64,000 bases of DNA. It comes from Flavobacteriales bacterium. Lineage in GTDB: Bacteria; Bacteroidota; Bacteroidia; NS11-12g; UBA955. The notes below the pieces were generated by a model that saw nothing but the letters and a program-made list of their open reading frames with translations, ran no database searches and was not told the origin of the DNA. Position numbers and translations under genes: made by a program. Shown here in pieces: positions 1 through 9,143 of this stretch (its first letter is position 1; each line of letters starts with the position of its first letter). The DNA lies in NCBI GenBank assembly GCA_947447955.1, contig CANFLS010000008.1, positions 19,712 to 83,711 of the forward strand, written 5' to 3'.

Positions 1-1436
1 TTTCCAACCAACCCAGAAATTCTTGCAAAACCTGCATATTTAAAGGTTTCTAACAAACTTGAAAAATTTACAATGATTGGTGCAGAAAATGGTTTTACAA
101 TTTTATTGTAGGTATTGACGCTATATTTCACATATTCAACCCCTGTTCCAAGCATCCAATCAAAGCCTTTCAACTTACCAGAATGCTCTATACGAAGTTT
201 GTTTTCAGCCTCTCTGCTTTTGTATTTCAAATTCAAATTAGATTCTGAACTTTGATCGTTGTTGGCATACTTTACCGTTTCGTTATTCAACATATTTCTG
301 CTGATAAAGTACTGTGTTTTGGTTTTCTCTGAGAAATGCGTGTAAACCATACCGAAGGTATAATTCCATTGAGAGTAAACTGGCAAATAGCCCAAGATAT
401 ACTTGTTTGATTTCAATTTGGTGGTATCGGTAATTCCATCGTTTACTTTTTCATTTAACTGAAAATAATCAACTGCACCCACGGTAATAAAAGACAAATT
501 ATCTTTTCCCTTTAATTGTATTTTTACCTTTCCTTGATAGTCAATAAAATTAGGGAAGAACGGAAGTTTCAATAACGTAAACAGCCCTTTCAAGTAACTT
601 TGACGCGCAGAGAAAATATAACTCACTTTCTTTTTCTTACCAATTGGACCGTCTGCCGTGAATCCCAAATCGCTGCTACCCACAGTAAATCTGTATTTGC
701 CTTTTTGCATATTTCCATCAATTTGTTGAAAATCCAGAACGGCGCTCAATCCGTTGGCATAGTTAATTGGAAATGCTCCTGAGAAGAAGTTCACTTTCTT
801 GATAAAGTTCACATTCAATAACCCTACCGGACCGCCTGTGCTACCTTGAGTTTGAAAATGGTTGATGATTGGAATTTCAATTCCATCTAAGTAAAATTTA
901 TTTTCAACCGGTGATCCCCCGCGAATTACTATGTCGTTTCTAAACCCTGGAATAGAAATCACCCCTGGCAGAGACTGAATAATTTTAGAAATATCGCGGT
1001 TACCCCCTGGATTTTTCTCAATTTCACGAATTGAAAGTTCTTGAGAAGATATTGGACTTTCTGCAGAACGCTTTTGTAGGGCAGAACGACTAATATTCAC
1101 CTGCCCTACTGTTTCGGCAAGTGATTCCATTTCAATAATCACATCATTTTGTTTGTCGTAGGTATATAATTGTTCGTAGCTACTTCCGTCTTTATAGCCT
1201 TCTAATTGGGCTGTAACCGTGTAAAATCCTGGCTCAACCCCTTTAATTTCGAACAATCCATTTTCATCGGAGGTTGCTACAAAATCGGTTTTAGGCACCA
1301 ATACTTTTACACCTTTGATGGCTATATTGGTTTGGGCATCGACTACCTTCCCTTTAATGACAACTATTTGCGCTTGAATTTTTGCCATGAAAGCTATGGC
1401 GAAAATTGCGAAAAATAGTTTAATGTTTTTTTGCAT
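1..1436 (-). CDS. TonB-dependent outer-membrane receptor, 5' part (C-terminus beyond window)
   Basis: This gene reads off the left edge, so only the first 478 codons are present. It begins with a signal peptide (MQKNIKLFFAIFAIAFMAKI..QAQ). A carboxypeptidase-D regulatory-like domain follows at about residues 25-105 (VVIKGKVVDAQTN, VEPGFYTVTAQLEGY). Next comes a plug domain at about 130-230 (SLPGVISIPGFRNDIVIRGG, NKFYLDGIEIP), then the first beta-barrel strands. The order is that of Bacteroidota receptors that take up siderophores, cobalamin or other ligands with TonB energy. No SusD partner lies upstream, so a glycan role is not supported. The substrate cannot be inferred. The ATG was chosen because the signal peptide starts there. 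Confidence 0.88.
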   Translation of the reverse strand, partial: MQKNIKLFFAIFAIAFMAKIQAQIVVIKGKVVDAQTNIAIKGVKVLVPKTDFVATSDENGLFEIKGVEPGFYTVTAQLEGYKDGSSYEQLYTYDKQNDVIIEMESLAETVGQVNISRSALQKRSAESPISSQELSIREIEKNPGGNRDISKIIQSLPGVISIPGFRNDIVIRGGSPVENKFYLDGIEIPIINHFQTQGSTGGPVGLLNVNFIKKVNFFSGAFPINYANGLSAVLDFQQIDGNMQKGKYRFTVGSSDLGFTADGPIGKKKKVSYIFSARQSYLKGLFTLLKLPFFPNFIDYQGKVKIQLKGKDNLSFITVGAVDYFQLNEKVNDGITDTTKLKSNKYILGYLPVYSQWNYTFGMVYTHFSEKTKTQYFISRNMLNNETVKYANNDQSSESNLNLKYKSREAENKLRIEHSGKLKGFDWMLGTGVEYVKYSVNTYNKIVKPFSAPIIVNFSSLLETFKYAGFARISGLVG

Positions 1437-1614
1437 AAATAGTTTAACAAAGAAATTGCAAAAGGGTTTAAAAATTACACAAAATTTAATATTGTGGTTA
1501 TATTTGAGCGGAAACTATATCGGGTGTGAATAAATCTACGTCAAATAGTCAGTAAATAGCATTTGGCAGACTTTTCGCTAACAGAATAAAACATTAACTT
1601 CGCAGACTTAACCT

Positions 1615-4600
1615 ATGTTCGGGAATATTATAAACAACATTGCAAAAATTTTTGGTGGAAATGCTGCCGAAAAAGCCATGAAAGAAATCATGCCTATAGT
1701 GGCTGAAATCAATCAATACTACGATTCATATCAATCAATTAGCACAGATGAACTGCGGAACAAAACCGCAGAGTTCAAATCTAGAATTAGCGAATATCTT
1801 TCTGATATTGATACAGATATTGCTGATGCCCATTCACGCGTGAATGCGCTAACTGCAAGTGAAATCGATGAAAAAGAAGAAATTTATCAGCAAATTACCG
1901 ATCTTGAAAAGAAACGTGATGAAAAATTAGAAGAAGTTTTAAAAGAAATTCTTCCTGAAGCGTTTGCCACTGTAAAAGAAGCAGCGCACAGATTAACTCT
2001 TAATGATGAAATCACTTGTACTGCCTTAGATATTGATAGACAACTTGCTACAAAAAAACCAAACGTGCGCATTGAAGGCGACAAAGCCATTTTTGCAAAT
2101 GAATGGTTGGCAGCAGGTGGTAAAATCAAATGGAACATGGTGCATTACGATGTTCAGTTGATTGGTGGTATTGCATTGCACCAAGGAAACATTTCCGAAA
2201 TGTCTACGGGTGAAGGTAAAACCTTGGTAAGTACTTTGCCTGCATATTTGAATGCACTTGGTGGACGTGGTGTTCACATGGTTACCGTGAACGACTATTT
2301 GGCTCGTCGTGACTGCGAATGGAACGGCCCTTTGTTTAATTTCTTAGGACTTACTGTCGATTGCTTAGAATATCACAGTCCGAACAGCGAAGAACGCCGT
2401 ATGGCTTACAAAGCCGATATTACGTATGGTACAAACAACGAGTTTGGTTTTGACTACCTACGTGACAATATGGCACACGAAACTGACGAGTTGGTACAAG
2501 GCAAACACCATTTTGCAATGATTGATGAGGTAGATAGCGTATTAATTGACGATGCAAGAACCCCATTGATTATTAGCGGACCAACACCAAAAGGCGATAT
2601 TCAAGAATTTGAAGCATTAAAACCAAGAATTCAATCTTTGGTAGATGCACAAAAGAAATACATTAACAATGCCCTTTCAGATGCAAGAAAATTAATTGCT
2701 GAAGGAAAGAGCGGACATAAAGAAGGTGAAGGCGGATTGGCCTTATTGCGTGCACACAGAGGTTTGCCAAAAAACAAAGCGTTGATCAAATTCTTAGGTG
2801 AATCTGGAATGCGCAATGTTTTAACCAAAACTGAAAACAATTACATGCAGGACCAACAAAAAGAAATGCCGTTGGCCGACGCTCCTTTATTCTTTACCAT
2901 TGACGAGAAAACCAACTCTGTTGACTTAACAGAAAAAGGGATTGAATTGATCACGGGTAACGGTGAAGACTCTCAATTCTTTATTTTGCCTGATGTAGGA
3001 AATGAAATTGCTGAAATTGAAAAATCAACAGCTTCTGCAGAAGAGAAAATCAGATTGAAAGATATTCTTATGCAAGAATTTGCTGAAAAGAGCGAACGTA
3101 TTCATTCTGTTCAACAATTATTAAAAGCGTATACATTATTTGAAATTGACGTAGAATACATCCTTCAAGATGGAAAAGTAAAGATTGTTGATGAGCAAAC
3201 TGGACGTATCATGGAAGGACGTAGATACTCAGACGGTTTGCATCAAGCAATTGAAGCAAAAGAAAACGTTAGGGTTGAAGCAGCTACGCAAACTTATGCA
3301 ACCATTACATTGCAAAACTATTTCAGAATGTACCACAAGTTAGCGGGTATGACAGGTACTGCTGAAACGGAAGCACAAGAATTGTGGGATATTTACAAAT
3401 TGGGGGTTAAGGTTATTCCAACCAACAAACCTGTAATAAGAATTGACAAAGAAGACTTGGTTTACAAAACCAAACGTGAAAAATACAATGCGGTAATTGA
3501 TGAAGTTGTTGCCTTGAGCCAAGCGGGTCGTCCGGTGTTGGTGGGTACTACTTCTGTTGAGGTAAGTGAGTTGTTGGCAAGAATGCTTAAAATTAGAGGC
3601 ATCAAGCACAATGTATTGAATGCAAAACAGCACCAAAGAGAAGCTGAAATTGTAGCAGAAGCGGGTTACCCTTCAGCTGTTACCATTGCAACCAACATGG
3701 CTGGACGTGGTACAGATATTAAAATTTCCGACGAAGTAAAAGCTTCAGGTGGTTTGGCTATTATTGGTACAGAACGTCACGATTCTCGTCGTGTTGACCG
3801 TCAGTTAAGAGGTCGTGCAGGACGTCAAGGTGATCCAGGAAGTTCTCGTTTCTACGTGAGTTTGGAAGATGACTTGATGCGTATTTTTGGTGCAGAAAGA
3901 GTATCTAATTTGATGGATAAAATTGGTTACAAAGAAGGCGATGTAATTGAACACAGCTGGATGACCAAAACCATTGAACGCAATCAAAAGCGTATGGAAC
4001 AAAATAACTTTGGTATCCGTAAACGTTTGTTGGAATATGATGATGTAATGAACAAACAACGTTCTAACATCTACAGAATGAGAAAAAATGCCCTTTGGGG
4101 TGACAAATTGAGCATCGATTTGCGCAATATGTTGTTCAACTGGTGTAACGATACTGTAATAAATTGCAAAGATCAAGGCAGTTATGAAGAATTAGAATTA
4201 GAAGTAATTCGCACGTTGGCAGCAGGATTGCCATTCGATGAAGCCACTTTCGATTCAACAAAAACTGACGATTTGGTAGATATGTTATTTGCCGACTTAT
4301 CTTCGAAATACAGAAATAAACTTGAAAAAATTGCAGAACAGGCCTACCCTGTTTTCCAACATATCAGAAGCGAACAAGGCGATAGAATTGAAAATGTAGT
4401 GGTTCCAATGACCGACGGAACCCACCAATTCCAATTAACAGTTTCCATGCAAAAAGCGTTGGATACCCAATGCCGTTCGTTAAGTAATGACTTTGAAAAA
4501 TCTACTACGCTTCAAACCATTGACGATGAATGGAAAGAACATTTACGTGAATTGGATGAATTGAAACAAAGTACTGGAAATGCACAATACGAGCAAAAAG

Positions 4601-4932
4601 ATCCTTTGCTAATTTATAAAATTGAGAGTTTTGAATTGTTTGGCAAAATGCTACAACGCATTAACCACAAAGTGCTTGGATTGTTATTTAGAACCAGAAT
4701 TTTAGACGACAATCAAGTGGGTGAAGCGCGCAAACCAATGCGCAAAGACACCCCAAAAGTGGTTGCTAGCAAAGAAGAATTCAGCAATGGTTCAGATAGC
4801 CAAGAAGCCATTGAAAATTCTGCACCTAAAGTCCCTCAAAATCCAATTAGAAATGAACTTAAAGTAGGCCGCAACGACGCTTGTCCTTGTGGTAGCGGCA
4901 AAAAATTCAAATCTTGTCACGGCAAAGATTAA
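1615..4932 (+). CDS. secA: Preprotein translocase ATPase SecA
   Basis: SecA is the motor ATPase that drives unfolded preproteins through SecYEG, and it feeds the periplasm for T9SS cargo. The 1105 residues match the long Bacteroidota form, which carries an extra charged insertion (about residues 340-420, KSGHKEGEGG). Walker A (STGEGKT) is near residue 196 and Walker B/DEVD (IDEVDS) near 303. The helicase motifs TNMAGRGTDIK (about 693) and LRGRAGRQGDPG (about 733) are present. The C-terminal zinc motif is intact (CPCGSGKKFKSCH, about 1090-1103). The gene is complete. A degenerate -7 box (TAACTTCG) lies about 15 bases before the ATG and a perfect TATATTTG lies at 1499-1506. The next gene follows after 3 bases. 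Confidence 0.98.
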   Translation: MFGNIINNIAKIFGGNAAEKAMKEIMPIVAEINQYYDSYQSISTDELRNKTAEFKSRISEYLSDIDTDIADAHSRVNALTASEIDEKEEIYQQITDLEKKRDEKLEEVLKEILPEAFATVKEAAHRLTLNDEITCTALDIDRQLATKKPNVRIEGDKAIFANEWLAAGGKIKWNMVHYDVQLIGGIALHQGNISEMSTGEGKTLVSTLPAYLNALGGRGVHMVTVNDYLARRDCEWNGPLFNFLGLTVDCLEYHSPNSEERRMAYKADITYGTNNEFGFDYLRDNMAHETDELVQGKHHFAMIDEVDSVLIDDARTPLIISGPTPKGDIQEFEALKPRIQSLVDAQKKYINNALSDARKLIAEGKSGHKEGEGGLALLRAHRGLPKNKALIKFLGESGMRNVLTKTENNYMQDQQKEMPLADAPLFFTIDEKTNSVDLTEKGIELITGNGEDSQFFILPDVGNEIAEIEKSTASAEEKIRLKDILMQEFAEKSERIHSVQQLLKAYTLFEIDVEYILQDGKVKIVDEQTGRIMEGRRYSDGLHQAIEAKENVRVEAATQTYATITLQNYFRMYHKLAGMTGTAETEAQELWDIYKLGVKVIPTNKPVIRIDKEDLVYKTKREKYNAVIDEVVALSQAGRPVLVGTTSVEVSELLARMLKIRGIKHNVLNAKQHQREAEIVAEAGYPSAVTIATNMAGRGTDIKISDEVKASGGLAIIGTERHDSRRVDRQLRGRAGRQGDPGSSRFYVSLEDDLMRIFGAERVSNLMDKIGYKEGDVIEHSWMTKTIERNQKRMEQNNFGIRKRLLEYDDVMNKQRSNIYRMRKNALWGDKLSIDLRNMLFNWCNDTVINCKDQGSYEELELEVIRTLAAGLPFDEATFDSTKTDDLVDMLFADLSSKYRNKLEKIAEQAYPVFQHIRSEQGDRIENVVVPMTDGTHQFQLTVSMQKALDTQCRSLSNDFEKSTTLQTIDDEWKEHLRELDELKQSTGNAQYEQKDPLLIYKIESFELFGKMLQRINHKVLGLLFRTRILDDNQVGEARKPMRKDTPKVVASKEEFSNGSDSQEAIENSAPKVPQNPIRNELKVGRNDACPCGSGKKFKSCHGKD

Positions 4933-4935
4933 TCG

Positions 4936-5130
4936 ATGTCTGAAACAAACAATAACCAATCAAAACCCATTGAAGAATATTACTTCGACAATGGGTTTTG
5001 TGTTTTTAAAAAGTCGTTTTTGATCAAAAGAGGCACTTGTTGTGGAAATGGTTGCAGGCATTGTCCGTACCAACCAAAACACCAAAAGGGAAATGTGGTT
5101 TTATTTCCTGAATTTGTGCAAAAGTTGTAA
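4936..5130 (+). CDS. DUF5522 family small cysteine-rich protein
   Basis: This 64-residue protein starts 3 bases after the secA stop codon and is probably cotranscribed with it. It has the compact cysteine pattern C-C-G-N-G-C-R-H-C-P-Y at about residues 35-45, preceded by an aromatic, basic stretch (FDNGFCVFKKSFLIKRG). This is the signature of the DUF5522 family of short Bacteroidota proteins with no established function. The four closely spaced cysteines plus a histidine suggest a zinc or iron-sulfur site, but this is an inference. There is no signal peptide, so it is probably cytoplasmic. The gene is complete with a normal ATG. Confidence 0.85.
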   Translation: MSETNNNQSKPIEEYYFDNGFCVFKKSFLIKRGTCCGNGCRHCPYQPKHQKGNVVLFPEFVQKL

Positions 5131-5137
5131 AAACCTT

Positions 5138-5170
5138 TTTGGCATTGGCCATTATTGAGTTGTAAATTTG
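5138..5170 (+). promoter_or_regulatory. Promoter of purH (TTTG-N21-TAAATTTG)
   Basis: A -33 element TTTG (5138-5141) and a perfect -7 element TAAATTTG (5163-5170) are separated by 21 bases. This matches the Bacteroidota primary-sigma consensus. Only four bases separate the -7 box from the GTG start of purH, so the mRNA would have almost no 5' leader. Confidence 0.65.
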
Positions 5171-5174
5171 CCAT

Positions 5175-6674
5175 GTGAATTCGAAAATTCAATCAGCACT
5201 CATTTCTGTATTTTACAAAGATGGTTTAGAGCCAATTATTCAGGCGCTCCATAATAATAACGTAACACTTTATTCTACCGGTGGAACCCGTAAATTTATT
5301 GAAGATTTGGGTATTCCTTGTGTGGCAGTTGAAGATGTAACTGGATATCCAAGTATTTTGGGTGGTCGTGTAAAAACACTTCATCCGAAAGTTTTTGGGG
5401 GAATTTTGGCCCGCAGAGAATTGGATACCGACATGAAAGAAATTGCTGAGTATCAAATTCCATTATACGACCTTGTAATTGTTGACCTTTATCCTTTCGC
5501 TGAAACAGTTGCGGCTGGTGGTACCGAACAAGATATCATTGAAAAAATTGATATTGGAGGTGTTTCTTTAATTAGGGCAGCTGCCAAAAATCATGCACAT
5601 ACTTGTATCGTTGCCGACAAATCTGATTACAGCACTTTCTTAACTGCCTACAACAATGGCAACGGAAGTTTGTCATTAGAAACAAGAAAAATGTTGGCAG
5701 GAAATGCATTTGGTGTTACTTCAAAATACGATACCCAAATTGCAAATTGGTTCAATGGCGACAATGTGTATGCATTGCGTTATGGAGAAAATCCACACCA
5801 AAAAGCAACTTTCAATGGTAATTTAGAAGCTATTTTCGAAAAAATACAAGGCAAAGAATTATCTTACAACAACTTACTTGATGTTGATAGCGCAATTTGT
5901 TTGTTAAATGAATTTAAAGAAACTCCAGGAAGCACATTTGTAATTATCAAACATAACAACGCTTGCGGTGTTGCTACCAGAACGGATGTTTTCGATGCTT
6001 GGATTGATGCATTGTCATGCGATCCAGTAAGCGCTTTCGGTGGAATTTTGGCTACCAATTCTGAAATTGATGAAAAAACCGCGATTGAAATCAACAATTT
6101 GTTTTTTGAAGTATTGATAGCTCCTAGCTATTCTGAAAAAGCCAAAGAAATATTATCGGGCAAAACCAACCGCATTATTTTACAAAGTAAAAATCCTATT
6201 CAATTGAAAAACCCATTAACACGCACCGTGTTAAATGGAGAACTTGTTCAAGAACGCGATACCATTACCGATGTAAAAGCAAACATGACTGTGGTAACCA
6301 ATACCACTCCAACGGATGCCCAATTCCACGACCTTGAAATTGCCATTAAATTGGTAAAACAAACCAAAAGCAATACCATTGTATTGGTGAAAAATGGTCA
6401 ATTGTTGGCAAGTGGAACCGGTCAAACAAGCCGCGTTGATGCACTGCAACAAGCCATTGACAAGGCAAACCGTTTTAGATTTGATTTAGAAGGTGCTGTG
6501 ATGGCAAGCGATGCGTTTTTCCCTTTCCCAGATTGTGTTGAAATTGCCGACAAAGCAGGAATCAGGGCAGTTGTTCAACCAGGAGGAAGTGTAAAAGACC
6601 AATTGAGCATTGATTATTGTAATGAAAATGCAATATCTATGGTATTTACAGGTGTTCGTCACTTTAAACACTAA
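5175..6674 (+). CDS. purH: Bifunctional AICAR transformylase / IMP cyclohydrolase PurH
   Basis: PurH catalyses the last two steps of de novo IMP synthesis in the cytoplasm. The N-terminal MGS-like cyclohydrolase domain covers about residues 1-135 and includes GGRVKTLHPKVFGGIL at about 63-78. The transformylase domain follows, with the catalytic Lys-His pair in KHNNACGVA (K259-H260) and the C-terminal motif ending GVRHFKH. At 499 residues it is full length. The start is GTG: the N-terminus from MNSKIQSALISVFYKDGLEP aligns with the family and no usable ATG is nearby. The GTG lies inside ATGTGA, so an ATG two bases upstream would meet an immediate stop. pyrD follows 35 bases downstream, pairing purine with pyrimidine synthesis. 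Confidence 0.97.
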   Translation: MNSKIQSALISVFYKDGLEPIIQALHNNNVTLYSTGGTRKFIEDLGIPCVAVEDVTGYPSILGGRVKTLHPKVFGGILARRELDTDMKEIAEYQIPLYDLVIVDLYPFAETVAAGGTEQDIIEKIDIGGVSLIRAAAKNHAHTCIVADKSDYSTFLTAYNNGNGSLSLETRKMLAGNAFGVTSKYDTQIANWFNGDNVYALRYGENPHQKATFNGNLEAIFEKIQGKELSYNNLLDVDSAICLLNEFKETPGSTFVIIKHNNACGVATRTDVFDAWIDALSCDPVSAFGGILATNSEIDEKTAIEINNLFFEVLIAPSYSEKAKEILSGKTNRIILQSKNPIQLKNPLTRTVLNGELVQERDTITDVKANMTVVTNTTPTDAQFHDLEIAIKLVKQTKSNTIVLVKNGQLLASGTGQTSRVDALQQAIDKANRFRFDLEGAVMASDAFFPFPDCVEIADKAGIRAVVQPGGSVKDQLSIDYCNENAISMVFTGVRHFKH

Positions 6675-6709
6675 TTTGGTACGGTTTTCGCAATTGCAGA
6701 TTACACAAT

Positions 6710-7738
6710 ATGTATTCTTTAATTAAGTTTTTCCTCTTTCTTCTTCCACCCGAAAAAGCGCACAATGTTGCGTTAGATTTGATGGAAAAAGCACTTAAAT
6801 TTCCCTTGCTCGGATCATACCTCAAACATAGTTTTAAAAGCGACAAACAAGTACCCGTTACCGTTGCCGGAATTACCTTTCCAAATATGATTGGTTTGGC
6901 AGCCGGATTTGATAAAGATGCAAAACGATTGCATCTTCTCAAAGAATTCGGTTTTGGCTTTGTTGAAGTTGGTACCGTTACCCCTAAACCCCAAGCCGGA
7001 AATCCCAAGCCCCGACTTTTCCGTATCCCTCAAGATTATGCCCTCATCAATAGAATGGGCTTCAATAATAGAGGCGTGGAAGATATGGTGGATCGTTTGA
7101 AAAATAGACCTGAAGGACTCATTGTAGGCGGGAATATTGGTAAAAACAAAGCCACACCAAACGAAAAAGCAATCATTGATTACGTTTATTGCTTTGAAAT
7201 GCTCTACGACCATGTTGATTACATTGCCGTAAATATTTCTAGCCCAAATACGCCTGGCCTTCGCGACCTTCAAGAAGAGTCGTTCATTGTGGGATTGTTT
7301 GAACAACTTCATGTAATTAGAAATAAAAAAGAAATATCTAAACCTATTTTCTTGAAATTGGCTCCTGATTTCCAAATGAACGCCATCAAAGAACTTGTGA
7401 GAATTATTAAAATTGCAAAAGTAGACGGACTTATTGCAACCAATACTACCGTTTCAAGAGAAAAATTATCAATTTCTAGTGATGAAATTGATAAAATTGG
7501 GGCAGGTGGATTATCTGGTCAACCCGTTTTTGAAGCCAGTAACGCCATGCTCGCCGCCTTGAGTATTGAATTGGGTGGAAAAATTCCAATTATTGGAGTA
7601 GGCGGTATTTTTAACAGTCAAGATGCTTCTGAAAAGTTAATGCGTGGCGCCAACCTCATTCAAGTGTATACTGGTTTTGTTTATGAGGGACCTTGGATTG
7701 TGAAAAATATTTTAAATTCTATCAATTATAACGATTAA
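6710..7738 (+). CDS. pyrD: Quinone-dependent dihydroorotate dehydrogenase (class 2)
   Basis: PyrD oxidises dihydroorotate to orotate in pyrimidine synthesis and passes electrons to membrane quinone. The N-terminus has the amphipathic helices typical of class 2 enzymes (MYSLIKFFLFLLPPEKAHNV), which bind the membrane and quinone. FMN and substrate motifs visible are GLAAGFDKD (about 61-69), NRMGFNNRG (about 113), NISSPNTPGLRDLQ (about 175-188, holding the class 2 catalytic serine), FLKLAPD and IGVGGIF (about 295). At 342 residues the length is normal. It sits 35 bases after purH on the same strand and may share its transcript. The exported nuclease gene follows after 18 bases. Confidence 0.97.
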   Translation: MYSLIKFFLFLLPPEKAHNVALDLMEKALKFPLLGSYLKHSFKSDKQVPVTVAGITFPNMIGLAAGFDKDAKRLHLLKEFGFGFVEVGTVTPKPQAGNPKPRLFRIPQDYALINRMGFNNRGVEDMVDRLKNRPEGLIVGGNIGKNKATPNEKAIIDYVYCFEMLYDHVDYIAVNISSPNTPGLRDLQEESFIVGLFEQLHVIRNKKEISKPIFLKLAPDFQMNAIKELVRIIKIAKVDGLIATNTTVSREKLSISSDEIDKIGAGGLSGQPVFEASNAMLAALSIELGGKIPIIGVGGIFNSQDASEKLMRGANLIQVYTGFVYEGPWIVKNILNSINYND

Positions 7739-7756
7739 ATTGCCGTTATAAATTGA

Positions 7757-8527
7757 GTGAAAAAAATCATCCCATTTGCCATTCTTTGTGTTGTTCTGCT
7801 TTTTAGCGGCTTCTCTTTTATTGGCCCACAAAAATCATCCCTTCCTCTAGAATGCCCTGCCCTTTTAGTAGGAGAAACCCCAACCAAGCATATTGGGTAT
7901 ATCACTTCTTATAACCACCAACACGAACAATCAAATTGGGTAGCCTATACCCTCTCCCCTCAAAAATTAATGGGAGTTGTTGAACGAAGCAATAAGTTTT
8001 CACCCGACCCACTCATTGCTCCAGAAACTGCCAATACCCACGATTATACCAAATCGGGATTTGACAGAGGACATTTGGCTCCCGCTGCCGATATGAAATA
8101 TTCCGAAACCGCAATGAAAGAATGTTTTTACATGAGTAATATTTCTCCCCAAGCACCCAAATTCAATCGTGGAATTTGGAAAAAACTTGAAGAAAAAGTA
8201 AGAGACTGGGCCAGTCAAACCTCACAAATATTTATTGTTACAGGTCCAATACTAAACAATCGCCTGGTAAATAAAATAGGCAGAGAACATCAAATTTCAG
8301 TTCCTGAGTATTTTTTCAAAGCCGTTGTTGATACCTCCAAGTCTGGAAATGGCATTGCCTTTCTCATGAAAAACCAAGGAAGCCAACTTCCCTTAAAATC
8401 ATTTGTAATTACCATCGACAGTTTGGAACACCTCACCGGCCGTAATTTCTATTCCCAAATCCCTCAAAAGAAACAAGAAAAAATAGAAAAAACTGTGCAC
8501 TTTGAGCACTGGGATTTAAACGATTAA
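7757..8527 (+). CDS. Exported DNA/RNA non-specific endonuclease (NUC family)
   Basis: This is a 256-residue metal-dependent nuclease of the beta-beta-alpha-metal (NUC1/Serratia nuclease) family. The N-terminus is a signal peptide (MKKIIPFAILCVVLLFSGFSF), so it acts in the periplasm or outside the cell, probably scavenging nucleic acids. The diagnostic motif DRGHLAPAAD lies at about residues 103-112 and contains the general-base histidine. The metal-binding asparagine region follows (FYMSNISPQAPKFNRGIW, about 123-140). The start codon is GTG. The stop overlaps the stop of the convergent gene by four bases (TTAA). Substrate preference cannot be read from the sequence. Confidence 0.93.
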   Translation: MKKIIPFAILCVVLLFSGFSFIGPQKSSLPLECPALLVGETPTKHIGYITSYNHQHEQSNWVAYTLSPQKLMGVVERSNKFSPDPLIAPETANTHDYTKSGFDRGHLAPAADMKYSETAMKECFYMSNISPQAPKFNRGIWKKLEEKVRDWASQTSQIFIVTGPILNNRLVNKIGREHQISVPEYFFKAVVDTSKSGNGIAFLMKNQGSQLPLKSFVITIDSLEHLTGRNFYSQIPQKKQEKIEKTVHFEHWDLND

Positions 8528-9123
8528 TCGTTTTCGTAATACCGAAAATCGTTGTTCCAATAAGCCCTTCCGTTTACCCACCACAATTCGTATTGTAAAA
8601 TAAATTTAAATTTGCGCTTGATAATTTCCACCTCGTAACGGGTAACATTAAAGGCATTTCCTTTGCTTTTGTAAACCACCGGTGGCCAAGAAATTAACGC
8701 AGGAAGTCCGTTGGTGGTATCCTTCTTTTTTAAATTCAACGTATGCTCCTTTAAGTACTTGCGAAATTTCAACACCCCTTTTTGAACCCGGTATTTGTAT
8801 TGCACATACTGCGCATGAACCATCACCAAAGGAGTTAATGTATCAACCCTTCTCACCTGAGCAACGAATGAATCTTCAGATAAAAATCCATAATTCATGG
8901 TCAGTTTGGGACTGATTAAATAGTGCACCAAGGTATCCAATGCTTCGCGCTCAGATGCAAATCCATTTTGTTGAGGAATTGCGTTAGAATCGGTAGCGGC
9001 ATACTGCAATTGCCCAATAAATATTATCTTCGAACGGTGGTTTTGCGAGATTGCAGAAAGCTGGTTGATTGTGATCAACACGCCAACAAGAAACAATCCA
9101 ATGCCAAACCGTAATTTCAACAT
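8524..9123 (-). CDS. Exported protein of unknown function
   Basis: I do not recognise this 199-residue protein. It begins with a signal peptide (MLKLRFGIGLFLVGVLITIN..LSAISQ). The mature part is mixed alpha/beta with many aromatic and basic residues and ends in strand-like sequence (RYEVEIIKRKFKFILQYEL). There are no cysteines, repeats or sorting domain. The ATG was chosen because it begins the signal peptide; a longer open frame upstream would run into the divergent gene on the other strand. The start lies only 20 bases from the divergent GTG of the DUF255 gene, so the promoters must overlap. The stop overlaps that of the convergent nuclease gene. Confidence 0.75.
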   Translation of the reverse strand: MLKLRFGIGLFLVGVLITINQLSAISQNHRSKIIFIGQLQYAATDSNAIPQQNGFASEREALDTLVHYLISPKLTMNYGFLSEDSFVAQVRRVDTLTPLVMVHAQYVQYKYRVQKGVLKFRKYLKEHTLNLKKKDTTNGLPALISWPPVVYKSKGNAFNVTRYEVEIIKRKFKFILQYELWWVNGRAYWNNDFRYYEND

Positions 9124-9143
9124 AATACAAAATAACATCAATT

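Noticed and set aside
6815..7375. 186-codon open frame antisense to pyrD
   Set aside because: It lies wholly inside a well-supported gene, has no family similarity, start context or signal peptide, and is explained by the codon use of pyrD.
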